Shown: positions 53,088 to 61,595 of the stretch, in pieces
How positions within the stretch are numbered: the stretch's first letter is position 1
Layout of the letters: every line of letters starts with the position of its first letter
Origin: Paraburkholderia tropica
GTDB taxonomy: Bacteria; Pseudomonadota; Gammaproteobacteria; Burkholderiales; Burkholderiaceae
Length of the DNA stretch: 64,000 bases
Assembly (NCBI RefSeq): GCF_900109265.1
Contig: NZ_FNZM01000006.1
Coordinates: 1-64,000 of the forward strand
Direction of reading: 5' to 3'
Program-made: the position numbers and the translations under genes
The notes under the pieces: generated by a model
Seen by the model: the letters and a program-made list of their open reading frames with translations, nothing else
The model's database searches: none
What the model was told of the DNA's origin: nothing

Positions 53088-53112
53088 CTCGATCCCGCCG
53101 GAGCCCGCACGC

Positions 53113-53604
53113 ATGAACGCCTTGCCGTCCGCCATCGTCGATGTCCTGCGCGCGCATCACGTGCTGTCGCTGTCCGTGTGCAGCCAGGACGTGCCGTGGG
53201 CCGCCAACGCCTTTTTCGCCTTCGACGAAGACACCGCGAGCTTCGCCCTGCTCGGCCATCTGGACACCCAGCACGCGCGCATGCTGCTCGCCAATTGCCA
53301 TGTCGCGGGCACGGTCGCGGGCCAGCCCGCGGCGGTGAACGAGATCGTCGGCGTGCAGTTCTACGGACTCGCGCGTGTGGTCGAGGATGAAACCGAGCGG
53401 CGCGCGGGTCTCGCGCTCTATCACGCGCGTTTTCCGTTTGCGCAGGGCATGCCGGCGCCGCTCTGGCGCATTCATCTGCTGCGGCTCAAGCTCACCGACA
53501 ACCGCACGACGTTCGGCAGCAAGACGACGTGGGAACGCCATGCGGGCGACGCTGGCGCAGCCTTCAACTCATCAGCCCAACCCTCAGGCCCGCACTCACG
53601 CTGA
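53113..53604 (+). CDS. YhbP-family pyridoxamine-5'-phosphate-oxidase-like (split-barrel flavin-binding) protein
   Basis: 163 residues from ATG 53113 (CCGGAG 9 nt upstream). An alternative GTG at 53017 overlapping the UbiX stop would add 32 residues rich in Leu-Pro-Asn. HARMLLANCHVAGTVAGQP, GVQFYGLARVV and KLTDNRTTFGSKTTW line up with E. coli YhbP. Small FMN-binding split barrels often bind flavin; co-location with prenyl-FMN genes hints at a link. Its last 9 bp overlap the IclR gene tail-to-tail. Confidence 0.78.
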   Translation: MNALPSAIVDVLRAHHVLSLSVCSQDVPWAANAFFAFDEDTASFALLGHLDTQHARMLLANCHVAGTVAGQPAAVNEIVGVQFYGLARVVEDETERRAGLALYHARFPFAQGMPAPLWRIHLLRLKLTDNRTTFGSKTTWERHAGDAGAAFNSSAQPSGPHSR

Positions 53605-54378
53605 CGCGCCCGAAATGCGCCGCGCCAGCGAGCGCGCGCTTTCGAGCAGCGCCTCGGCGATGGCGTCGCGCTCGGCCGCGAAACGCCCGGTCGGCAGCGT
53701 GACGGTGATCGAGTACGGCTTGCCGCCCATTTCGAGCGCGATGGCGAGCGCGGAAATGCCCTCGAACGGCAAGTCTTCTTCGATCGCGTAGCCGTCGCGG
53801 CGCGCCTGCGCCAGTTCCTCATCCAGCACGGCGCGATCGACGGCGTTCGGCGCGGCGGCGATCTGCGCCTCGCGCGGGCCGTCCGCGAGGATCGCGAGCA
53901 TGGCCTTGCCCGGCGCGCTCGTGAACATGTCGACTTCGAGCACCTTGGGCAGCACCACGCGCAGCGGCCGCGGCGAACTGAACGCTTCGAGCACCAGCAC
54001 GCGGCCGTTGGCGAGCGTGGTCAGCACCACCGATTCGTCGAGTTCGGCGAGCAGGCGGTTCATCTCGCTGCGGAACGCCTCGACCGGATCGGCGTCGAGC
54101 CCGCGCGCCAGCACGCTCATTGTCGGGCCGAGGCAGAAGCCGCCGCCCGCCGGCGCGGGCGCGACCATGCCCTCGTCCTCCAGCGCGCCGACGATGCGCT
54201 GCACCGTCGAGCGCGGCAACTCCACCCGCGTGGCGATCGCGCCGAGGCTCAGGCCGTTGCGCCCCTGCTCGGCCAGCACGCGCAGCACGCCCACGGCGCG
54301 CCGGATCACCTGAATGCCCGAACGCGCGTCGTCGCGCTCCTCCTGGGCCGCTCCTGTCACTTCGTTTTTCTTGACCAT
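53596..54378 (-). CDS. IclR-family transcriptional regulator
   Basis: 260 residues. N-terminal winged helix with LSLGAIATRVELPRSTVQRIVGALEDEG (the recognition helix in the middle) and a C-terminal IclR ligand domain with FTSAPGKAMLAILADGP. Divergent from the efflux operon and convergent with the decarboxylation genes. It is the only regulator gene in the block and may control efflux, decarboxylation, or both. Confidence 0.92.
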   Translation of the reverse strand: MVKKNEVTGAAQEERDDARSGIQVIRRAVGVLRVLAEQGRNGLSLGAIATRVELPRSTVQRIVGALEDEGMVAPAPAGGGFCLGPTMSVLARGLDADPVEAFRSEMNRLLAELDESVVLTTLANGRVLVLEAFSSPRPLRVVLPKVLEVDMFTSAPGKAMLAILADGPREAQIAAAPNAVDRAVLDEELAQARRDGYAIEEDLPFEGISALAIALEMGGKPYSITVTLPTGRFAAERDAIAEALLESARSLARRISGASA

Positions 54379-54428
54379 GTTCTCACTGAGGTGTCATCGC
54401 ACCGAATAACCATATTGTGATACATTGC

Positions 54429-54441
54429 ACCGCATTGCGGT
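54429..54441. promoter_or_regulatory. Small palindrome in the IclR-efflux divergent promoter
   Basis: ACCGCA-T-TGCGGT, 13 bp, lies about midway between the divergent starts. Candidate IclR site. Confidence 0.35.
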
Positions 54442-54496
54442 TACTCGCATTATCGACGCAAGGCGTGGCAGCGCCCAAGCGTGTTGTTAGAAGGAA

Positions 54497-56053
54497 ATGA
54501 TTTTGGACAAAAAACCCTTAATTGGGCTCGGCGGCGTCATCGTGGCAGCAATGTCCGCCGAATTCAACGATCAGGTGGGTTCGGCGGCGATGATCGACGT
54601 GCGCGGCGCGCTCGGCATCGGCCACGACCCCGGCATCTGGATCGAGAGCCTCTATCTCTCGGGCATGGTGATCGGCATGGCGCTGTCGCCGTGCTGGTCG
54701 GCGGCGGTCACGCTCAAGCGCATGGTGCTGTTCGCGATCGCGCTGAACTGCGTGGCGACCGCGCTGCTGCCGCTCGCGCCCAACGAAGCCTGCTTCTACG
54801 CGCTGCGCGCCGTCGAAGGCTTCGCGCACGGCCTCACGATCCCTTTGCTGATGACGACGGCGCTCAAGTACCTCACGCCGAACATCCGCCTCTGGGGGCT
54901 TGCGTGCTACGCGCTCACCGCGACCTTCTTCCCGAACCTGAGCGCCGCCGTGTCCGCGCTGTGGACCGACGTGGTCGGCTGGCAATTCGTGTTCTTCGAA
55001 GCGATCCCGCTCTGCACCATCGCCGCGCTGTGCGTCTGGTACGGCATGCCGCAGGATCCGCCGCATTACGAGCGCCTGCGCCAGTACGACTGGCCCGGCA
55101 CCCTGCTCGTGATCGTCGGACTCGGCGCGCTGACGACGATGCTCCAGCACGGCAGCCGCCTCGACTGGTTCCAGTCGAAGTTCATCTGCACGCTGGCGCT
55201 CATCAGCGCGATCGCGCTGCCGCTGCTGGTCGTCAACGAATGCCGGCAGACCATTCCGCTGTTCCGCCCGCAACTGCTCAAGCGCCGCAACTTCGCGTAT
55301 GGCGTGTTCACGCTGTTCTGCTTCGTGATCGTGGCGATGTCGAGTTCGACGGTGCCGTCCGAGTATCTCGCCGATGTACAGGGCTTCCGGCCCATGCAGA
55401 TCTGGACCGTGATGGCCGAAGTGGCCGCGCTGCAACTGATCTTTCTGCCGCTCGTCGTGCATCTGCTCGATATCGAATGGATCGACGCACGCTGGATCAA
55501 CGGACTCGGCCTGCTGTGCCTGATTACTGCGTGCATCGGTTCGAGCCAGCTCGATTCGACCTGGAGCCGCGAGCAGTTCTATCTGTGGCAGGCGGTTTCC
55601 GGTTTCGGTCAGGCCTGCGTGGTGCTCTCGCTGCTGATGATGGCGACCAACGCGCTGGTGCCGCAGGAAGGCCCGTTCGCCTCGTCGCTCGTGAACATGC
55701 CGCGCGGCTTGAGCGAAGTGATCGGCGCGTGCCTGCTCACGCTGATGGCGCGTTTTCGCGGCCAGTTGCACGCCACGCGTCTGCTTGAAAGCGCGGGCAC
55801 GCATCGCTTTTCGACCGTGCAGGCGAACGGCGGACTCGATCCGCAACATCTGCCGCCGCTGCTCGCCGATGGCGCGCAACGCGGCGCGGACAGCCTCGCG
55901 GGCTTCGCGCACGCCATCGACGTGCAGCGCGCCGTGATGGTCGTCAGCGACGACTATCTGCTGCTCGCGGGCGTCGCCACGCTCATTTTCGTCGTGCTGC
56001 TGGTGCTGCCCGAACGCACGCATCCGCCGCGCATCGCACTCCTGAAGAAATAA
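54497..56053 (+). CDS. DHA2-type MFS efflux transporter (EmrB-like)
   Basis: 518 residues with about 14 membrane segments. FNDQVGSAAMIDVRGALG begins the chain; the central part PLFRPQLLKRRNFAYG is typical of EmrB/FarB drug exporters. The ATG at 54497 has a very close AAGGA; a TTG at 54503 gives better spacing, so the exact start is uncertain. First gene of a tripartite efflux operon with a membrane-fusion protein and an outer-membrane factor. Confidence 0.9.
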   Translation: MILDKKPLIGLGGVIVAAMSAEFNDQVGSAAMIDVRGALGIGHDPGIWIESLYLSGMVIGMALSPCWSAAVTLKRMVLFAIALNCVATALLPLAPNEACFYALRAVEGFAHGLTIPLLMTTALKYLTPNIRLWGLACYALTATFFPNLSAAVSALWTDVVGWQFVFFEAIPLCTIAALCVWYGMPQDPPHYERLRQYDWPGTLLVIVGLGALTTMLQHGSRLDWFQSKFICTLALISAIALPLLVVNECRQTIPLFRPQLLKRRNFAYGVFTLFCFVIVAMSSSTVPSEYLADVQGFRPMQIWTVMAEVAALQLIFLPLVVHLLDIEWIDARWINGLGLLCLITACIGSSQLDSTWSREQFYLWQAVSGFGQACVVLSLLMMATNALVPQEGPFASSLVNMPRGLSEVIGACLLTLMARFRGQLHATRLLESAGTHRFSTVQANGGLDPQHLPPLLADGAQRGADSLAGFAHAIDVQRAVMVVSDDYLLLAGVATLIFVVLLVLPERTHPPRIALLKK

Positions 56054-56094
56054 CGACGCGTCGAACCCACACGTCTAACGCTACCGATTTACCC

Positions 56095-57330
56095 ATGAAC
56101 GATATGACCCAACCCGCCGCCGCAGCGGCCAAGCCGTCCGCGCCTCAAACGTTGCACAAAGAAATGCACAAGGAAACTCCGCCGAAAAAGAGCCGCGTGC
56201 CGCTCGTCATCGGCATCGCCATCGTGGCGCTGTTTGCCGGTGTCGCCGGCTGGAAGATCTACGCGCCGAGCGCCAACGTCTGGACCGACGACGCGCGCAT
56301 CACCGCGCACTACACGACGATCGCACCGCGCGTCGCCGGACAGATCGCGAGCGTAAGCGTGCAGGACAACCAGAGCGTGCACGCGGGCCAGTTGCTCGCG
56401 ACGCTCGACGACCGCGACTACCGCACCGCCGTCGAGCGCGCGCAATCGCAGCTCGATCGCGACCGCGCGCAGGTCGACGACGCGTCGGCATCGGTCGCGC
56501 GCCAACCCGACGTGATCGCGCAGAACAGCGCCCAGGTCCAGCAGATCGAGGCGCGCCTCGCGCTCGCGCAATCGAACGCCACGCGTTATCGCAACCTCGC
56601 CTCGTTCGGCTCGGGCTCGAAGCAGGACACCGAAGCCGCCGATGCCACCTTGCGCGAACAGAGCGCGCAACTGGCGCAGGCGCGCGCGGCCGTGAGCGCG
56701 GCGCAGCATCAGCTCGATCTGCTCAAGGCGCAGCACGAAGCGGCCATCGCCACCGTGCACGCCGACGAAGCCGCGCTCGCGCAGGCGCAACTGAATCTGA
56801 GCTACACGCGCATCGTCGCGCCGATGGACGGCGTGGTGGGCGAGCGCGCCGTCGAGCCCGGCAATTACGTGAGCCCGGGCGCGGCGCTGATGGCGCTCGT
56901 GCCCGCGAAGGGCATGTATGTGGAAGCGCAGTATCGCGAGGTCGCGCTCAAGCATATGCAGCCGGGCCAGCACGTGCGTGTGCATGTGGATGCCTACGAT
57001 ATCGATCTGAACGGCGTGGTCGACAGCGTGCCGCCTTCGACGGGCGCCGTGTTCGCGCCCATCGCGCCGGACAACGCCACGGGCAACTTCACGAAGATCG
57101 TGCAGCGTCTGCCGGTGAAAATCGTGTTCGCGCCGGACCAGCCGAAGGCGGATCTGCTGCGCCTGGGCATGTCGGTCGAAACCACCGTGCTGACCGATAA
57201 CGCCGATGTCGTGGGCAAGCTGCGCGATACCTATCATGCAAGCGATGCCAGCGCCGCCGGCAACATCGGTAACGCCAGCGCCGCGAACACCGCACACGCC
57301 GCCAGCGACGCGGACGGAGCGGGAGCATGA
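56095..57330 (+). CDS. HlyD/EmrA-type membrane-fusion protein
   Basis: 411 residues. N-terminal TM at about 35-56 (VPLVIGIAIVALFAGVAGWK), lipoyl half-motif APRVAGQIASVSVQDNQSV, an alpha-hairpin in the middle, and LNLSYTRIVAPMDGVVGER for the second half. It links the MFS pump to the outer-membrane factor across the periplasm. A Ser/Ala/Asn-rich low-complexity C-terminal tail of about 30 residues has no obvious role. ATGA overlap with the next gene. Confidence 0.93.
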   Translation: MNDMTQPAAAAAKPSAPQTLHKEMHKETPPKKSRVPLVIGIAIVALFAGVAGWKIYAPSANVWTDDARITAHYTTIAPRVAGQIASVSVQDNQSVHAGQLLATLDDRDYRTAVERAQSQLDRDRAQVDDASASVARQPDVIAQNSAQVQQIEARLALAQSNATRYRNLASFGSGSKQDTEAADATLREQSAQLAQARAAVSAAQHQLDLLKAQHEAAIATVHADEAALAQAQLNLSYTRIVAPMDGVVGERAVEPGNYVSPGAALMALVPAKGMYVEAQYREVALKHMQPGQHVRVHVDAYDIDLNGVVDSVPPSTGAVFAPIAPDNATGNFTKIVQRLPVKIVFAPDQPKADLLRLGMSVETTVLTDNADVVGKLRDTYHASDASAAGNIGNASAANTAHAASDADGAGA

Positions 57331-58814
57331 GCATGGCCTTCGACAAGCTCAAACCTCGTACGCGGCCGCTTGCGCTCAAGACCGGCGTGATCGGCGCCAT
57401 CGCCCTGCTGGGCGCGCTCGTCGGCGGCTGCACGGTCGGCCCGCGCTTCGAGCCGCCCAAACCGGACGCGCCGCCGCCCTCGGTCTGGCACCTCACGCCC
57501 GGCGACGGCACCAGCGACGTGACCACGGGCGCCATCGACGAAACCTGGTGGACGCGCTTCCAGGACCCCGAACTCGACAGCCTCGTGCAGCGCCTCGTCA
57601 AGCAGAACCTCGACCTCGCGAGCGCGAGCGAACGCGTGATCGAGGCGCAGGCGGCGCGGCGCGTGACGGCGTCGGCGGGCATGCCGAGCGTGGGCGCGTC
57701 GGTGTCGCAGGCGCACGATCGCATCAGCTCGACGGGCACCTCGACGCTCGTCACGCATCCGCCCGGCGCGCCGCTCGAATACGACGACTGGGGCGCGGGC
57801 CTCTCGGCGTCGTGGGAACTCGACCTGTTCGGCCGCGTGCGCCGCGCCGTGGAAGCCGCCGACGCGGGCACCGTCGCCGCCGAAGAAGCACGCCGGGGCG
57901 TGGCGCTCGACGCGCTCGCCGAACTCGCCGCCGACTACATGACGCTGCGCGGCGCGCAACAACGCGAAGCCATCGCGCGCCGCAATCTCGACAGCGCCAC
58001 GCACGCGCTCGAACTGGTCGAAAACCAGTACGAAAACGGCATCGGCAATACGCTCGACGTGGCGCGCGCGAAGGCCACGCGCGACGCGATCGCCGCGCGC
58101 GTGCCGGATCTGCAAACCACGGAACAGCAGAGCATCAACGCTATCGGCCTGTTGCTCGCGCAACCGCCGCGCGCGCTGCAGGACGAACTCGCGCCCGTCG
58201 CCGCGCTGCCGCTGCTGCCGCCGCAAGTGCCGGCGGGCTTGCCTTCTGCGCTGCTGCGCCGCCGTCCGGACATTCGCGAAGCCGAGGCGCGGCTGCATCA
58301 GGCGACCGCCGAAACGGGCGTGGCCGTGGCGTCGTTTTATCCCGACGTGAGTCTGACCGGCAGCGTCGGCACCGAAGGGCTGCAATTCGGCAATCTGTTC
58401 AGTCTCGCGAGCCGCGCGTTCTCGATCGGGCCGAGCATCGATATTCCGATCTTCGAAGGCGGGCGTCTGCGCGGCACGCTCAAGTTGCGCCGCGCGCAAC
58501 AACGCGAGGCCGCGATCGCGTATCAGAAGACCGTGCTGCAAGCGTGGCGCGACGTCGATAACGCGATGACCGCGTATGGCAATACGCAGCGCCGCCGCAG
58601 CGAACTCGCGCAGGCCGTCGATCAGGAACGCACCGCGCTCACGGCGGCCACGCAGCGTTATCAGCAAGGCAGTTCGAGCTATCTGCAGGTGGATACCGCG
58701 CAGGACGCGCTGCTCGGCGGCGAAGACACGCTCGCCCAGGCCGACATGGCGCTGCGCGAACAACTCGTGGCGCTGTACAAGGCGCTGGGCGGCGGGTGGT
58801 CGGCGGCGGGCTGA
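57327..58814 (+). CDS. Outer-membrane efflux lipoprotein (NodT/OprM family)
   Basis: 495 residues; lipobox GGC after a hydrophobic segment (GVIGAIALLGALVGGC). Two repeated TolC-like halves: SASWELDLFGRVRRAVEAADAG and later LLRRRPDIREAEARLHQATA, both typical of NodT-family channels. Overlaps the fusion-protein stop by 4 bp (ATGA). Completes the tripartite pump. Confidence 0.93.
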   Translation: MSMAFDKLKPRTRPLALKTGVIGAIALLGALVGGCTVGPRFEPPKPDAPPPSVWHLTPGDGTSDVTTGAIDETWWTRFQDPELDSLVQRLVKQNLDLASASERVIEAQAARRVTASAGMPSVGASVSQAHDRISSTGTSTLVTHPPGAPLEYDDWGAGLSASWELDLFGRVRRAVEAADAGTVAAEEARRGVALDALAELAADYMTLRGAQQREAIARRNLDSATHALELVENQYENGIGNTLDVARAKATRDAIAARVPDLQTTEQQSINAIGLLLAQPPRALQDELAPVAALPLLPPQVPAGLPSALLRRRPDIREAEARLHQATAETGVAVASFYPDVSLTGSVGTEGLQFGNLFSLASRAFSIGPSIDIPIFEGGRLRGTLKLRRAQQREAAIAYQKTVLQAWRDVDNAMTAYGNTQRRRSELAQAVDQERTALTAATQRYQQGSSSYLQVDTAQDALLGGEDTLAQADMALREQLVALYKALGGGWSAAG

Positions 58815-58899
58815 TTTCCATTGACGCTTAAAGCGTTTTAACCGACACGAAAGACTTCACACACCCAGGTGTGATAGCCGAGGCGCCAGCCTCGTTTGC

Positions 58900-58933
58900 A
58901 GCCCCGGCGACCGGAATTCGCCGGGGCTTTTTT
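58900..58933 (+). terminator. Rho-independent terminator of the efflux operon
   Basis: AGCCCCGGCGA (58900-58910) and its complement 58918-58928, loop 7 nt, followed by TTTTT. A smaller ACGCTT-A-AAGCGT hairpin with T-run lies at 58825-58840. Confidence 0.88.
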
Positions 58934-59139
58934 ATCGCTATGCTTTTTATTCGATTCAGCTTACACGTAATACATTGAAAGCATTATTTTCAAAAATAGC
59001 TGAAGAATCTTTCAATGTCGGGACACATTCCCGAATTCACACGCGTGGCCGACAATATCAGGCTGCTATCGATACGCGCGAAGTATTCGCGCCCGTCGCA
59101 CGCTCTCTTTCTCTCTCTTCGTCACGTCGATCAACAAGA

Positions 59140-60213
59140 ATGAAAGTGCTTCGTCAATTCATGCCGCTGGCGATAGCAGCGGCACTCGCCTTCTCCGCCA
59201 GCCATTGCGCATTGGCTCAGGACAGCGCTGCGGCATCCGGCGCGGCCGAAACGCAGGACGGCCCCGTCTACGGCCCTGAACTTCAAGGCTTCGACTATCC
59301 GTATCCGGTCAAGACCTTCACGTTCACGTCGCAACGGCAGACGCTCAACATGGCGTATATGGACGTGCCGCCCGACGCCGCCAAAGCGAATGGCCGCACC
59401 GCCGTCCTGCTGCACGGCAAGAACTATTGCTCGGCCACCTGGGCGCCCACCATCAAGGTGCTCAGTGAAGCGGGCTATCGCGTGATTGCCATCGACCAGA
59501 TTGGTTTCTGCAAATCGAGCAAGCCCGACAACTATCAATTCACCTTCCAGCAACTCGCGCTCAATACGCACGCGCTGCTGGAATCGCTGGGCGTCGACCA
59601 TCCGATCATGATTGGCCATTCGACGGGCGGCATGCTCGCGATCCGCTATGCGCTCACGTGGCCCGAGCAAACGCAGCAACTCGTGCTCGTCGATCCGATC
59701 GGTCTCGAAGACTGGCGCGCGAAAGGCGTGCCGCCGGTTTCCGTCGATCAATGGTACGAACGCGAGTTGCATACGTCGGCCGCGCGCATTCGCAACTACG
59801 AGAAAAACACCTATTTCGCGGGGCAATGGAAAGACGCCTACGAGCCTTCGGTGCAGATGCTTGCCGGCATGTATCGCGGCCCGCAGCGCGCGAGCGTGGC
59901 GTGGAATTCTGCGCTGCTTTACGACATGATTCTCACGCAGCCGGTTTATTACGAACTCTCGCATCTCCAGCCGCCCACGCTGTTGATGATCGGCGATAAG
60001 GACACCACGGCCATCGGCAAGGAATACGCTCCGGCGGCCATCCGGCCGACGCTCGGCAATTACCCCGCGCTCGCGCATCATGCGGCCAGCGTCATTCCGC
60101 ATGTTCAGCTCGTGGAATTTCCCGACGCCGGTCACGCTCCGCAAATGCAGGTGCCCGACCGCTTCCACGCCGCCCTGTTGCGCGGCCTCGCCGAAGCGAA
60201 CGCCGCAAACTGA
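59140..60213 (+). CDS. Exported alpha/beta hydrolase
   Basis: 357 residues from ATG 59140; an upstream frame to 58975 has no ribosome site. Signal peptide ends near CALAQ-DS. The catalytic triad is Ser in GHSTGGML, Asp in GDKDTT and His in DAGHAPQ; oxyanion HGKNYC near the start. Periplasmic or secreted esterase/lipase-like; resembles enzymes annotated as alpha/beta hydrolases next to ABM-domain proteins. Starts a run of three exported proteins. Confidence 0.9.
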   Translation: MKVLRQFMPLAIAAALAFSASHCALAQDSAAASGAAETQDGPVYGPELQGFDYPYPVKTFTFTSQRQTLNMAYMDVPPDAAKANGRTAVLLHGKNYCSATWAPTIKVLSEAGYRVIAIDQIGFCKSSKPDNYQFTFQQLALNTHALLESLGVDHPIMIGHSTGGMLAIRYALTWPEQTQQLVLVDPIGLEDWRAKGVPPVSVDQWYERELHTSAARIRNYEKNTYFAGQWKDAYEPSVQMLAGMYRGPQRASVAWNSALLYDMILTQPVYYELSHLQPPTLLMIGDKDTTAIGKEYAPAAIRPTLGNYPALAHHAASVIPHVQLVEFPDAGHAPQMQVPDRFHAALLRGLAEANAAN

Positions 60214-60223
60214 TATCGATGAA

Positions 60224-60259
60224 AGGCAGGCGCGGCGCGGCGCGTTGCCGTGCCTGCCT
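60224..60259 (+). repeat. Intercistronic hairpin between the hydrolase and ABM genes
   Basis: AGGCAGGC (60224-60231) pairs with GCCTGCCT (60252-60259), with an inner CGGC/GCCG step. No T-run. It ends a few bases before a possible ATG 60263, so it could regulate the downstream gene. Confidence 0.55.
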
Positions 60260-60280
60260 GACATGCACTTGATTACCGCA

Positions 60281-60664
60281 ATGAAATTCACTGTACTTGC
60301 CGCGGCTTCTTTCGCCGCTGTTGCCCTGTTCTCGAATGCCGCAAGCGCGGCGCAGTCCGAAACGCTCGCCGCCGATCCGGTTTATGCGGTCGTTCACGTC
60401 GATATCGAACCGCCGAAAGTGCCCGACGCCCTGCCTGCGCTGCGCGCCTTCGAAGCGCAGGCCAAACAGGACCCGGCCGTCGCAAGCATCGACATCCTTC
60501 AGCAAACCGGCGCGGAAAATCATTTCACGCTCGTGGAAGTGCTGAAATCGAAAGCGGCTTATGATGCGTTCGTTTCGCGTCCTTATGTGCGCACGCTGCG
60601 CGAGACGCTGCAACCGATACTCGGCGGTCCGTTCGACGAGCGTCTGCATCATGTCATGCCGTAA
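60281..60664 (+). CDS. Exported antibiotic-biosynthesis-monooxygenase (ABM)-fold protein
   Basis: 127 residues from ATG 60281 (ATG 60263 adds six residues). Signal peptide to ASA-AQ. The ABM-like core is VYAVVHVDIEPPK, AFEAQAKQDPAVASIDIL, HFTLVEVLKSKAAYDAFV and HHVM at the end. ABM domains are often small dimeric monooxygenases or scavengers of quinones; export is less common. Located between an exported hydrolase and a solute-binding protein. Confidence 0.8.
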   Translation: MKFTVLAAASFAAVALFSNAASAAQSETLAADPVYAVVHVDIEPPKVPDALPALRAFEAQAKQDPAVASIDILQQTGAENHFTLVEVLKSKAAYDAFVSRPYVRTLRETLQPILGGPFDERLHHVMP

Positions 60665-60692
60665 ATGACGCCTTGCCCACTGAGATAAACCG

Positions 60693-61529
60693 ATGAACGC
60701 ATTCAAAGCCGCTGGCGCGTCGCTGATCGCCGGTCTTTTCTGCTTCGCCAGCGTGAGCGCCGTCGCGGCAACGGACGATGCAAACGTCAACGCCAACGCC
60801 TGCACGAACGCGGCCCGCAGCCTCGCGCCGGACGGCACCTTGCGCGCCTCGATCAACATCGGCAATCCGGTGCTGGCCGCGCTCGATGCGAACACGCATG
60901 AGCCGGTCGGCGTCTCCGTCGATCTGGCGGGCGAACTCGCGCGGCGTCTGGGCGCACGCGTGCAACTCGTCACGGCGACGAGCGCGGCCGCCTCGCTCGA
61001 CAATGTCGTGAGCGGACGCGCCAACGTGGGCTTCTTCGCCATCGATCCCAAACGCGGCGAGGACATTCATTTCACCGCGCCTTATGTGCTGATCGAAGGC
61101 GCGTACGCGGTGCGCGACGGCTCGCCGATCGCGCGCAGCACCGACGTCGACCAGCCCGGCGTGAGCATCGCGGTCAGCCGCGGCAGCGCCTACGATCTCT
61201 ATCTTTCGCGCGCGCTGCATCATGCGACGCTCGTGCGGATTTCGCCGTCGTCGGCCGTGTTCGACGCGTTTCAGAAACAGCACATCGACGTGCTCGCCGG
61301 TGTGAAGCCACAACTCGCGCAGGAAGCCGCGTCCGGCAGCGGACTGCATCTGCTCGACGGACGCTTCATGGTGATCCGCCAGGCAATGGGCGTGCGCAAG
61401 AACGAAGGCGACGACGCCGCGAACTGCGTCGCGCAATTCGCGGGCGAGATGGCGAAATCGGGTTTCGTGGCCGAGGCGCTCACGCGTCATCATGTGGATG
61501 GCGCGAGCGTCGCGCAGCCGGGCGACTGA
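60693..61529 (+). CDS. Periplasmic solute-binding protein (family 3, amino-acid type)
   Basis: 278 residues. Signal peptide ends at AVAA-TD. LRASINIGNPVLAALD and VDLAGELARRLGARVQLV are the usual SBP_bac_3 opening; AVSRGSAYDLYLSR is the later ligand-contacting loop. No ABC permease or ATPase is adjacent, so it may serve an orphan system or be a receptor or sensor. A terminator follows at 61546. Confidence 0.88.
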   Translation: MNAFKAAGASLIAGLFCFASVSAVAATDDANVNANACTNAARSLAPDGTLRASINIGNPVLAALDANTHEPVGVSVDLAGELARRLGARVQLVTATSAAASLDNVVSGRANVGFFAIDPKRGEDIHFTAPYVLIEGAYAVRDGSPIARSTDVDQPGVSIAVSRGSAYDLYLSRALHHATLVRISPSSAVFDAFQKQHIDVLAGVKPQLAQEAASGSGLHLLDGRFMVIRQAMGVRKNEGDDAANCVAQFAGEMAKSGFVAEALTRHHVDGASVAQPGD

Positions 61530-61545
61530 CGCGCTTCAAAACGAC

Positions 61546-61582
61546 GCAGCGCGACCGGCACGAAGCCGTCGCGCTGCCTCTT
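61546..61582 (+). terminator. Rho-independent terminator
   Basis: GCAGCGCGAC (61546-61555) and complement 61568-61577, 12-nt loop, then CTCTTT. Confidence 0.7.
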
Positions 61583-61595
61583 TAACGGCGCATGC

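Noticed and set aside
54518..56023. 501-residue frame opposite the DHA2 transporter
   Set aside because: Shadow composition; the plus-strand frame is a 14-TM transporter in an operon.
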